Shown: piece by piece, positions 6,490 to 12,963 of the stretch
Position numbering within the stretch: position 1 is the first letter of the stretch
How the letters are laid out: each line of letters starts with the position of its first letter
From: JABIAL01 sp964645825
GTDB taxonomy: Bacteria; Patescibacteriota; Patescibacteriia; UBA1558; GWA2-36-10
Length of the DNA: 14,125 nt
Direction of reading: 5' to 3'
Assembly: GCA_964645825.1 (NCBI GenBank)
Contig: CAZXZY010000020.1
Location: forward strand, 1 to 14,125
The notes under the pieces: model-generated
Told to the model about the DNA's origin: nothing
What the model saw: the letters and a program-made list of their open reading frames with translations, nothing else
The model's database searches: none
Program-made: the position numbers and the translations under genes

Positions 6490-7770
6490 ATGAAAGTAGA
6501 CAAAAAAGACTTAGAAAAAAAACAAATTGAACTCAAAATTGAGGTAAGTTTAGAAGAAATTAAGCCTCATTTAGATAAAGCAGCTACTAAACTTGCTAAA
6601 AAATCCAACATCCCTGGATTTCGTCCTGGTAAAGCTCCTTATGATTTAGTCAAAGCCAAGGTTGGTGAAATGACTATCTGGCAAGAAGCCATGAATGATA
6701 TTATCAATGAATCTTTTTATAAAGCAATCACTGACGAAAAACTAGAAACTATTGGTCAGCCAGATATCAAGGTAGAAAAAATGGCCCCTGGAAATCCAGT
6801 TGTTTATACTGCTGTAGTTTCTTTGTTACCAGATGTCACTTTGGGAGAATGGGACAAAACTGAAGTAAAGAAAAAAGAAGTGAAGGCAGATGACGAAGAT
6901 TTGAAAAAAACTTTGGAGCAACTTACCAATATGCGCGTTGAAGAAAAAATTGTTGAGCGTGTAGCTAATAACGGTGATAAGGTTGAAGTAGATTTTGAAG
7001 TTTCTATTGATAAGGTTGTTATCGAAGGTGGAAAAAGTACTAAACATCCTCTAGTCTTAGGCCAAGGACAAATGATCCCTGGCTTTGAAGAAAAAATTGT
7101 TGGTGCCAAAGCTGGTGATGACTTAAAATTTGATCTAAAATTTCCTGACAAATACATGCAGGAAAACTTAGCTGGTAAATTAGCAAACTTTAAAGTAAGA
7201 GTCGTTGCTATTTATGAAAGAATTGTACCAGAAATTAATGATGACTTTGCCAAGGGCATTGGTTTTGAAACAAAGGAAGCACTAGATAAACAATTGAAAG
7301 AAAATATTGTCAAAGAGAAAGAACAAAAAGAGCAACAACGTGTAGAAAAAGAAGCAATTGACGCTGTCGTTAATGCTGCTAAAATTGAAGATTTACCAGA
7401 AACCCTGATCAAGTCTGAAGTCAAAAAGATGATCCATGAATTGCAACACAGCATCCAACAACAAGGCATGGATTTGGCTGGCTATTTGAAATCTATCAAA
7501 AAAAGTCCTGAGGATTTGGATAAAGATTTCCGTCCCCAGGCTATCGAAAGATTAAAAGCAGCTCTAGTTTTGAGAAAGCTAGTTGAAGAAGAAAAAATCG
7601 TCATTGACGAAAAAGATATTGATGAAGAAATCAAAAAACAAGAAATGACTCATCAAGGCAATGAACAAGCCTTGAAAGACATTAAGACTCCAAACTATCG
7701 TCAGTATTTGGGCAACGCCCTGACTAACCGTAAAGTGATTGAATTTATTAGCAAAAAGATCGTAAAATAA
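6490..7770 (+). CDS. tig: Trigger factor, ribosome-associated chaperone / peptidyl-prolyl isomerase
   Basis: Binds ribosomal protein L23 at the exit tunnel and shields nascent chains. With the ATG at 6490 the protein has 426 residues. The ribosome-docking signature GFRPGKAP falls at 43-50, the same numbering as G43-F44-R45 of E. coli trigger factor, which supports this start. The FKBP-type PPIase domain is at about 158-242 (VLGQGQMIPGFEEKIVGAKAG is its core), followed by the helical C-terminal domain to 426, rich in Lys and Glu. A longer frame from TTG 6433 is rejected because the promoter occupies it. It has its own promoter and terminator. The next gene is a broken rarA copy, where tig-rarA would be the normal order. 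Confidence 0.95.
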   Translation: MKVDKKDLEKKQIELKIEVSLEEIKPHLDKAATKLAKKSNIPGFRPGKAPYDLVKAKVGEMTIWQEAMNDIINESFYKAITDEKLETIGQPDIKVEKMAPGNPVVYTAVVSLLPDVTLGEWDKTEVKKKEVKADDEDLKKTLEQLTNMRVEEKIVERVANNGDKVEVDFEVSIDKVVIEGGKSTKHPLVLGQGQMIPGFEEKIVGAKAGDDLKFDLKFPDKYMQENLAGKLANFKVRVVAIYERIVPEINDDFAKGIGFETKEALDKQLKENIVKEKEQKEQQRVEKEAIDAVVNAAKIEDLPETLIKSEVKKMIHELQHSIQQQGMDLAGYLKSIKKSPEDLDKDFRPQAIERLKAALVLRKLVEEEKIVIDEKDIDEEIKKQEMTHQGNEQALKDIKTPNYRQYLGNALTNRKVIEFISKKIVK

Positions 7771-7781
7771 GCTATTTTCTA

Positions 7782-7812
7782 GACGCGGCCCTGCACTGCA
7801 GGGCCGCGTTTT
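7782..7812 (+). terminator. Rho-independent terminator after tig (first copy)
   Basis: CGCGGCCCTGC (7784-7794) pairs with GCAGGGCCGCG (7798-7808) around ACT, extended by two more pairs and followed by TTTT. The 11-pair GC stem is perfect. Confidence 0.93.
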
Positions 7813-7838
7813 GATTTATATCTAAAACTTGCTAAGAT
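7811..7838 (+). promoter_or_regulatory. Putative rarA promoter, first copy, leaderless
   Basis: TTGATT at 7811-7816, 16-base spacer, TAAGAT at 7833-7838. The ATG at 7845 is where transcription would start, so the mRNA would be leaderless. The same sequence recurs before the intact gene. Confidence 0.6.
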
Positions 7839-7844
7839 AAAGCT

Positions 7845-8171
7845 ATGATTGAACACAAACCGCTAGCTGATAGAATGCGCCCTCAAGCTCTTAAACACTA
7901 TTTTGGTCAAGAGCATATTTTGGGTTCTGAAAAAATCCTTACTCAAATGTTAGAGAATGATTCTTTAAATTCTATCGTTTTTTGGGGCCCACCAGGAGTA
8001 GGCAAAACTACTTTGGCTAAAATCATTGCTGAAAATATTAAGGCTAATTTTATTTCTTCTAGCGCTGTCTTGATCGGTGTGGCCGATATCAAAAAATTAG
8101 CTAAAGAGGCCCAAGAAAACTTAAACTTTTTCAAAACTAAGACAATTTTATTTTTAGTTTGTCATTTTTAA
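7845..8171 (+). pseudogene. rarA: Broken 5' copy of rarA
   Basis: Codons 1-104 are identical to the intact RarA downstream, including Walker A GPPGVGKTT at 48-56. Identity stops one base into the codon for Asp105, the first acidic residue of Walker B. The frame then runs four foreign residues (VCHF) and stops at 8169-8171. The product would bind nucleotide at best and lacks Walker B, sensor 1, the arginine finger and the C-terminal tetramer domain. It keeps a promoter, so a 108-residue fragment could still be made. Zero divergence over 386 bp implies a recent event or an assembly error. Confidence 0.92.
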
Positions 8172-9565
8172 ACAACCCAGCCAAGGCAGAAGAGACTGTT
8201 TATCCAGCGGGTAGTTTATTGACCCTGGAAAGCCTTGAAAAAGGAGCTGTATATTTGATAGGAGTTGATGAAAAGAAGTATATGTTTCCAGATGAAAAAA
8301 CCTTTATGACTTGGTATGAAAATTTTGCCGATGTTATAACGGTGAATCAAGAGACACTTGATGCTTATCCTGAAGGCGGTCAAGTTCCTTATAAGGCTGG
8401 CGTAAAATTGATGACGCACAAAAATACTAACAACGTTTATACAGTAGGAGAAAATGGACAATTGATTCAAATATCAGATGAGGCTACGGCTGTAAAATTT
8501 TATGGCTCACATTGGCAAGATCTAGTAAACGATGTTGATCCAGGTATCTTTGCTGTAGCTTACAAAAAATCCCCGGGAATTCTTAGCGAAGATAATTTAC
8601 CAGAAGGTGCGTTGACCCTTGATGAGGACAATGGAACAGTATACTTTGTTCAAAATGGTTTAAAAAGAAAAATAAAGCAAGAAGCTTATAACAACAATGA
8701 TTTTGGTCGAAAATTACTTATCAAAGTCAAAAATATGCATCAATATTATCAGGACGGCAATGATATTGATGTAGGAGATAAAACTTGGTGTACATCTAAC
8801 TTTGTTTGTAATCCAAATGATTCGGATGAGGATTTAGAATATACTGATTTAATAGTAAGCGACATCACCTGGTATCCTGTTGAAGTTAACGAAGAGGAAG
8901 ATGTGATAATTACAATACATGTTACGAATAATGGAAGTATCCCACTAACTTCTAATGTAGGCATAATACAAACTAGTTTAGATTTTGAAGATTTCACTAC
9001 TAATTCCCCTACAGTGGCGCCTGAGATTTCCGAAGCTAATCCTCTTTTACCAGGAGAATCAACCTATTTTGCTTTTAATGGACACTTTACATCTGAAGGC
9101 ACCAAAACATTGACGGCCCATGTAGACCAATTAAACTATGTTAACGAAAGTAACGAAAACAATAATACATTTACTACCACTATTGAAGTTGGTTCCACGT
9201 CAACTAACGTAGATCTTAGCATTGATGATATTACTTGGAACATATCAAGTCCAGCAGTCGATCAAGATGTGAGAATAACTGTTCATATTTTAAATAGCGG
9301 CAACACAGCACTTACTTCTAACGCTGGTATTTTGAACGGGTACAGACCGTTTCAAGATTTTGTAAGTCCTATGCCAGAATCAATACCAACAGTTTCAGAA
9401 AGTAGCCCGCTCTACCCAGGCGAAACAGCTGATATTGTTTGGTTGGGTCACTTTACTTCGTCAGGCACCAAACAGTTACCATATGTAGTAGACAATGCCA
9501 ATGAACTAGCAGAAAGCGATGAAAATAATAATACATTTACCACCACTATTGAAGTTGAAGAATAA
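8159..9565 (+). CDS. 5'-truncated gene for a secreted CARDB-domain surface protein
   Basis: The 468-codon frame starts only at a TTG (8159) with no ribosome site. Its first residues, FLNNPAKA then EETVYPAG, look like the end of a signal peptide with an A-K-A cleavage site at 8-10, so the true start and most of the hydrophobic core are missing. Residues about 13-200 resemble a domain I recall from CPR surface proteins (YLIGVDEKKYMFPDEKTFMTWY; VKFYGSHWQDLVNDVDPGIF). Two CARDB (immunoglobulin-like cell-adhesion) domains follow at about 228-343 and 350-468. CARDB domains are usually extracellular. The TTG overlaps the end of the broken rarA in another frame, so translation could be coupled, but the product would not be exported. 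Probably a gene remnant; the body is intact. Confidence 0.8.
   Translation: MSFLNNPAKAEETVYPAGSLLTLESLEKGAVYLIGVDEKKYMFPDEKTFMTWYENFADVITVNQETLDAYPEGGQVPYKAGVKLMTHKNTNNVYTVGENGQLIQISDEATAVKFYGSHWQDLVNDVDPGIFAVAYKKSPGILSEDNLPEGALTLDEDNGTVYFVQNGLKRKIKQEAYNNNDFGRKLLIKVKNMHQYYQDGNDIDVGDKTWCTSNFVCNPNDSDEDLEYTDLIVSDITWYPVEVNEEEDVIITIHVTNNGSIPLTSNVGIIQTSLDFEDFTTNSPTVAPEISEANPLLPGESTYFAFNGHFTSEGTKTLTAHVDQLNYVNESNENNNTFTTTIEVGSTSTNVDLSIDDITWNISSPAVDQDVRITVHILNSGNTALTSNAGILNGYRPFQDFVSPMPESIPTVSESSPLYPGETADIVWLGHFTSSGTKQLPYVVDNANELAESDENNNTFTTTIEVEE
9155..9191 (+). repeat. Internal repeat, end of first CARDB domain
   Basis: 37 bases matching 9521-9557 at 35 positions. Both encode ENNNTFTTTIEV, the last strand of a CARDB domain, which points to a fairly recent domain duplication or gene conversion. 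Confidence 0.85.
9521..9557 (+). repeat. Internal repeat, end of second CARDB domain
   Basis: Partner of 9155-9191 (35 of 37 bases identical). It ends just before the stop codon of the CARDB gene. Confidence 0.85.
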
Positions 9566-9588
9566 GTGACAAAATAAACTATTTTCTA

Positions 9589-9619
9589 GACGCGGCCCTG
9601 CACTGCAGGGCCGCGTTTT
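9589..9619 (+). terminator. Rho-independent terminator (second copy), after the CARDB gene
   Basis: The same hairpin as at 7782-7812, stem 9591-9601 with 9605-9615, followed by TTTT. Here it ends the CARDB reading frame. Confidence 0.92.
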
Positions 9620-9645
9620 GATTTATATCTAAAACTTGCTAAGAT
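9618..9645 (+). promoter_or_regulatory. Putative promoter of intact rarA, leaderless
   Basis: TTGATT at 9618-9623, 16-base spacer, TAAGAT at 9640-9645; the ATG follows at 9652. Because the repeat carries this promoter, the intact rarA keeps its normal expression signals despite the insertion. Confidence 0.6.
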
Positions 9646-9651
9646 AAAGCT

Positions 9652-10863
9652 ATGATTGAACACAAACCGCTAGCTGATAGAATGCGCCCTCAAGCTCTTA
9701 AACACTATTTTGGTCAAGAGCATATTTTGGGTTCTGAAAAAATCCTTACTCAAATGTTAGAGAATGATTCTTTAAATTCTATCGTTTTTTGGGGCCCACC
9801 AGGAGTAGGCAAAACTACTTTGGCTAAAATCATTGCTGAAAATATTAAGGCTAATTTTATTTCTTCTAGCGCTGTCTTGATCGGTGTGGCCGATATCAAA
9901 AAATTAGCTAAAGAGGCCCAAGAAAACTTAAACTTTTTCAAAACTAAGACAATTTTATTTTTAGATGAAATTCATCGCTTCAACAAAGCGCAACAAGATG
10001 TCTTATTACCTTATGTTGAGCAAGGGACTTTGGTTTTGATCGGAGCAACAACTGAAAACCCATCCTTTGCTTTGAACTCTGCGCTGCTTTCTCGCTGTCG
10101 AGTCTTAACTTTGGAGCATTTAAATAAAAAAGATCTCAAAAATATTTTGAAAAAGGCTTTGACCGACAAAAAAATTGGCTTAGGCGAATTAAAACTTAAA
10201 CTAAATAAAAAAGCAGAAAATATTATACTAGATTATGCCATGGGCGATGCTCGTAGCTTATTAACAGCTCTAGAAATTGCTTCTCATGGAAAAAAAGAAG
10301 AAACTTTAAACGAAGAAAATATAAAACAAGCTATTCAAAGCTCAACTTTATATTATGACAAAAATGCTGAAGAACATTTCAATGCTATTTCTGCTTTACA
10401 CAAATGTTTACGAGATAGTGATGCTGATGCCGCACTGTATTGGCTGGCTCGGATGCTAGAAGCTGGCGAAGATCCACTTTATGTTGCTCGTCGTCTAGTT
10501 CGCTTTGCTTCTGAAGATGTTGGCGTCGCTGATAGCCACGCTTTAGTCATCACTACAGCTGCTAAGGATGCTGTACATTTTATCGGGATGCCTGAGAGTA
10601 AGTTAGCTTTAGCTGAAGCTGTGGTCTATCTAGCTAAAACTAAAAAATCTAACAAACTTTATACTGCTTATCAAAAAGCAGCGGTTGATGCTCAGGCTAC
10701 TAGCCATCTGGGCGTGCCTTTAGTTTTAAGAAATGCACCTACAAAATTAATGAAAAATCTAGGCTATGGCCAAGGATATAAATATGCTCCCAATGCAAGT
10801 GATGAAGAAATATCTGCCCAACAACATTGGCCAGATAAATTGAAGCCTAAAAAATACCTTTAA
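9652..10863 (+). CDS. rarA: RarA/MgsA (WRNIP1-family) AAA+ ATPase
   Basis: Replication-associated recombination protein, a clamp-loader-like AAA+ ATPase that acts at stalled forks and single-strand/double-strand junctions. The 403 residues are slightly short of the roughly 420-450 usual for the family. Seen: Walker A GPPGVGKTT at 48-56, Walker B LFLDEIHRF with Asp105-Glu106, sensor 1 region GATTENPSFALNSALLSRCRV with the arginine finger in SRCR, then the C-terminal part with ALYWLARMLEAGEDPLYVARRLVRFASEDVG and ATSHLGVPLVLRNAPTK, typical of the tetramerisation domain. The start follows a predicted leaderless promoter. The first 104 codons are duplicated upstream. Confidence 0.96.
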   Translation: MIEHKPLADRMRPQALKHYFGQEHILGSEKILTQMLENDSLNSIVFWGPPGVGKTTLAKIIAENIKANFISSSAVLIGVADIKKLAKEAQENLNFFKTKTILFLDEIHRFNKAQQDVLLPYVEQGTLVLIGATTENPSFALNSALLSRCRVLTLEHLNKKDLKNILKKALTDKKIGLGELKLKLNKKAENIILDYAMGDARSLLTALEIASHGKKEETLNEENIKQAIQSSTLYYDKNAEEHFNAISALHKCLRDSDADAALYWLARMLEAGEDPLYVARRLVRFASEDVGVADSHALVITTAAKDAVHFIGMPESKLALAEAVVYLAKTKKSNKLYTAYQKAAVDAQATSHLGVPLVLRNAPTKLMKNLGYGQGYKYAPNASDEEISAQQHWPDKLKPKKYL

Positions 10864-10947
10864 TACTAGCCATAATACGCCTCTTTACTAATTAATATGT
10901 TAATGATAAGCTAATTCTCAGTTTTACAATGCATGTGGCACTTTTCA

Positions 10948-10956
10948 AAGGGGAGG
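10948..10956 (+). promoter_or_regulatory. Strong Shine-Dalgarno deciding the start at 10962
   Basis: AAAGGGGAGG lies directly before the ATG at 10962 with five intervening bases. It makes an upstream in-frame ATG at 10929 unlikely. Only this gene and the 59-aa gene in the window have so clear a site. Confidence 0.8.
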
Positions 10957-10961
10957 AAATC

Positions 10962-11375
10962 ATGAAAATCGGGAGAGATGTTCTTAATGTTGACGATCCT
11001 TTTTGTGAACAATTATTAACCCAATACCAAGGACTACCCAGAGCACACCTACTTCACCACGAGTCAATAATAGGAGACCTACAATTGGCTGTATACTTTA
11101 AGCCAAGCGATGACTTGCTAGTTGTTCCCGTAGAAATTACTACGGATGAAATAGATAAACTACTGCTACTAGAAGTTTTGCATTTTTTAGACCTATTTAA
11201 CTGTCTAGACAGAGTATGCGTTAAAGAAGGATTCAGGTCATTTGTTGAAACTTGGTGGTCAATAAATCAATCGCGTTTTTGCAAATCATTTCTTCCTCTG
11301 GCACGTGGGCCTATCGAAAATGAACAAACAGTTATGCGACGTATTCATGCTCTCTTGAATACTGGCGCATGCTAA
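10962..11375 (+). CDS. Unknown 137-aa protein
   Basis: Not recognised. The chosen start follows a strong Shine-Dalgarno. The protein begins MKIGRDVLNVDDPFCEQLL, has a hydrophobic but probably cytoplasmic helix (LLLLEVLHFLDLFNCLD, around residues 67-83), and ends with a Trp/Cys-containing basic part (FVETWWSINQSRFCKSFLPL) and NTGAC. It has five cysteines and no signal peptide. It stands alone between intact rarA and a terminator. Its strong Shine-Dalgarno and less AT-biased codons differ from the housekeeping genes around it and may indicate acquisition from another lineage (inference). Function unknown. Confidence 0.7.
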   Translation: MKIGRDVLNVDDPFCEQLLTQYQGLPRAHLLHHESIIGDLQLAVYFKPSDDLLVVPVEITTDEIDKLLLLEVLHFLDLFNCLDRVCVKEGFRSFVETWWSINQSRFCKSFLPLARGPIENEQTVMRRIHALLNTGAC

Positions 11376-11395
11376 AGGTGGGTTCAAAAATTATC

Positions 11396-11429
11396 AAAGC
11401 TCCAATATCTTGAGATGGCGGAGTTTTTT
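11396..11429 (+). terminator. Rho-independent terminator
   Basis: AAAGCTCC pairs with GGAGTTTT across an imperfect stem that closes on ATC-TTGA-GAT with a three-base internal loop; six T follow at 11424-11429. It ends the 137-aa gene. Confidence 0.7.
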
Positions 11430-11446
11430 ATTTACTTGATGTAAGC

Positions 11447-11452
11447 TATAAT
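11447..11452 (+). promoter_or_regulatory. -10 box of the phosphodiesterase gene, predicted leaderless
   Basis: TATAAT ends six bases before the ATG at 11459, so transcription would start at or next to the start codon. The -35 region falls in the T tract of the preceding terminator and is weak. Confidence 0.55.
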
Positions 11453-11458
11453 GTACTC

Positions 11459-11965
11459 ATGTCTAAATTAGCTGTCATTTCAGATATTCATGATAATATT
11501 CCAAACCTGGAAAAAGCTTTGGCGATAATCAAAAAAGAAAAAGTTGATTATCTTATTTGCACTGGTGATGTCCAAAGCATAGAAGCTTGGAAATTAATCG
11601 ACCAACTCAAAATTTCTACTTGGGCGGTAATGGGAAATGTTGACCATGATATTTTGGGTGAAGAAGAATTAAAAAAACAAATCAAAAATATCACTTTGTT
11701 TCCCAATGTTGGCGTAGCTGAAATTGAAGATAAAAATATTATTTTTACTCATTATCCTCAAGTACTAGAAAAAGCTTTAGCTAAATCTAAAAAATATTAT
11801 GCCCTAGCTTTACATGGGCACACTCATAAACCATGGGAAGAAAAATGGAATAACACCAAAATATTATGCTCTGGAAATATAGCTAGTATTTATTTTATGC
11901 CCACATTTGCTATAATAGATACAATGAGCTTAAAAGCACAACTTATTTTGTTAAATGAAAAATAA
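11459..11965 (+). CDS. MJ0936/YfcE-family metallophosphoesterase
   Basis: A 168-residue calcineurin-like phosphodiesterase. The two-metal motif set is complete: Asp9 and His11 (SDIHDN), Asp37 (TGDV), Asn60 (GNVDH), His98 (THYP) and GHTH at 120-123. Members hydrolyse phosphodiester model substrates in a Mn2+-dependent way, but the cellular substrate is not known for this group and cannot be read here. Its 3' end overlaps the first pseudopilin gene by 11 bases in a different frame, so translation is probably coupled. Predicted leaderless start. A possible extended -10 (TGCTATAAT at 11908-11916) lies inside it and could also serve the pilin genes. Confidence 0.9.
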   Translation: MSKLAVISDIHDNIPNLEKALAIIKKEKVDYLICTGDVQSIEAWKLIDQLKISTWAVMGNVDHDILGEEELKKQIKNITLFPNVGVAEIEDKNIIFTHYPQVLEKALAKSKKYYALALHGHTHKPWEEKWNNTKILCSGNIASIYFMPTFAIIDTMSLKAQLILLNEK

Positions 11966-12473
11966 AAAGAATAAATTATTAGGCTTTACTCTAGTAGAAT
12001 TACTTATTGTGATCGCTATTATTGGCATTCTGACCAGTGTTAGCGTTATAAATGTCCGTTCGGCTATTAATAAAGCAGAAATGACCCGGGTGGTAACTCA
12101 AATGAAAGACATGCAGACCATGGCTATGCTTTGTTTAGATAGCGGCTCAGAATTACGTTGTAGTGGTGGAGCCTGCAATGGCCTAAGCGCTCCAATAGAC
12201 CTAAACCCTTTGTGTGAGAATTTTTTAGGTAACTATATATGGGAGGATTTAGATAATTATACTTATCTAGACTCAAATTCTGACAATAATACTGGTTATT
12301 TTTGTTTTGAGGTTAAAAGTGGTGCTACAGGAGAAATTATTAGCTGTCTGGACACTAGCTGCTCCACATCAATGAGCCCTCAATGCACGTGCGTAACTTT
12401 CGGAAATCATTGTGATACAACTTTTGATTGCTGCGGTGTTATGATTTGTGGTTCTGGTGATAAATGTAGTTAA
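11955..12473 (+). CDS. Type IV pilin-like protein with Cys-rich, knottin-like C-terminus
   Basis: 172 residues. The N-terminus is a class III signal: a short basic leader (MKNKKNKLLG), cleavage at Gly10-Phe11, Glu15 at mature position +5, and the hydrophobic helix LLIVIAIIGILTSVSVINV. That identifies a type IV pilin or pseudopilin processed by PilD-type prepilin peptidase. The globular part has scattered cysteines, and the last 26 residues hold C146, C153, C159-C160, C165 and C171. This is the C-x6-C-x5-CC-x4-C-x5-C order of inhibitor-cystine-knot folds. Disulfides would form outside the cell. Start overlaps the phosphodiesterase end. A second pilin follows after one base. Confidence 0.88.
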   Translation: MKNKKNKLLGFTLVELLIVIAIIGILTSVSVINVRSAINKAEMTRVVTQMKDMQTMAMLCLDSGSELRCSGGACNGLSAPIDLNPLCENFLGNYIWEDLDNYTYLDSNSDNNTGYFCFEVKSGATGEIISCLDTSCSTSMSPQCTCVTFGNHCDTTFDCCGVMICGSGDKCS

Positions 12474-12474
12474 T

Positions 12475-12909
12475 ATGAAATATAAAAATCAAGTTGGTTT
12501 TACACTAATAGAACTACTGATAGTCATAGCTATCATTGGTATTATTACTAGTGTCGGTGTGATTAGTGTCAATAGTGCTCGAGCTAAAGCTAAACGAGGA
12601 GCTATGAAACAAATCGTAAACGTCATTAAACCTATCCTGCTCTTATGTACACATGATGACAAAGCGCTTTGCCCGGATTGTGATTTGTATAACGGTGGTC
12701 CAGAAAAAATACCAGCAATTGATAAATCCATTTGCAGTGGTGAACAAAACTGGCCCCCACCAGCTGAGGGCTGGGAATGGAATAATGTAGGAACTAGCGC
12801 CAATTCAGATTATATACTGTCAATTCACCTCATAGACAGCTCTCCTGGTGAATTTATTCTTTGTGCTCCATCCACAGGTTGCGGTGACATTGTACTTCCT
12901 ATATTTTAA
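12475..12909 (+). CDS. Second type IV pilin-like protein
   Basis: 144 residues from ATG 12475, one base after the stop of the first pilin. Leader MKYKNQVG, cleavage at Gly8-Phe9, Glu13 at mature +5, then LLIVIAIIGIITSVGVISVNSARAKAK. An in-frame ATG at 12448 would put nine residues before this leader from within the first gene and is less likely. The signal regions of both pilins are very similar, the globular parts are not; this one has Trp/Pro-rich WPPPAEGWEW and several cysteines near residues 58-69 and the C-terminus. The pair may be minor pilins of one filament used for adhesion or DNA uptake (inference). No assembly ATPase or platform gene is in the window. Confidence 0.87.
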   Translation: MKYKNQVGFTLIELLIVIAIIGIITSVGVISVNSARAKAKRGAMKQIVNVIKPILLLCTHDDKALCPDCDLYNGGPEKIPAIDKSICSGEQNWPPPAEGWEWNNVGTSANSDYILSIHLIDSSPGEFILCAPSTGCGDIVLPIF

Positions 12910-12963
12910 TTTTTGTTTTTCTATTTATTAATTTTACGCCGCCGCCATTTTAATCTGAATATT

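Larger units (their letters stand above)
7764..8157 (+). repeat. Left copy of 394-bp direct repeat (terminator, promoter, rarA codons 1-104)
   Basis: Identical to 9571-9964 except for one base (G at 7771, A at 9578); 7772-8157 is a 386-bp perfect match by direct comparison. It begins in the tig stop region, at AAAATAA, and ends one base into the codon for the Walker B aspartate of rarA. The period to the right copy is 1807 bp. Confidence 0.97.
9571..9964 (+). repeat. Right copy of 394-bp direct repeat
   Basis: Matches 7764-8157 with one mismatch. It begins five bases after the CARDB stop codon and runs into the intact rarA. Together with the left copy it brackets 1413 bp of unrelated sequence (8158-9570). 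Confidence 0.97.

Noticed and set aside
7764..9964. Insertion sequence or integron explanation for the repeat
   Set aside because: No transposase, integrase, terminal inverted repeats or short target duplication are present in the insert.
10864..10947. Promoter for the 137-aa gene
   Set aside because: TACAAT at 10925-10930 is a possible -10 but no -35 is found at suitable spacing, so no feature was called.
10929..10961. Upstream ATG for the 137-aa protein
   Set aside because: The strong Shine-Dalgarno lies between this ATG and the one at 10962.
12448..12474. Upstream ATG for the second pilin
   Set aside because: It would lie inside the first pilin gene and lengthen the leader peptide beyond the compact form seen in the first pilin.
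12913..12963. Longer IMPase-family protein from TTG 12913
   Set aside because: It adds an Arg-rich hydrophobic stretch not seen in the family; ATG 12964 gives a normal length.
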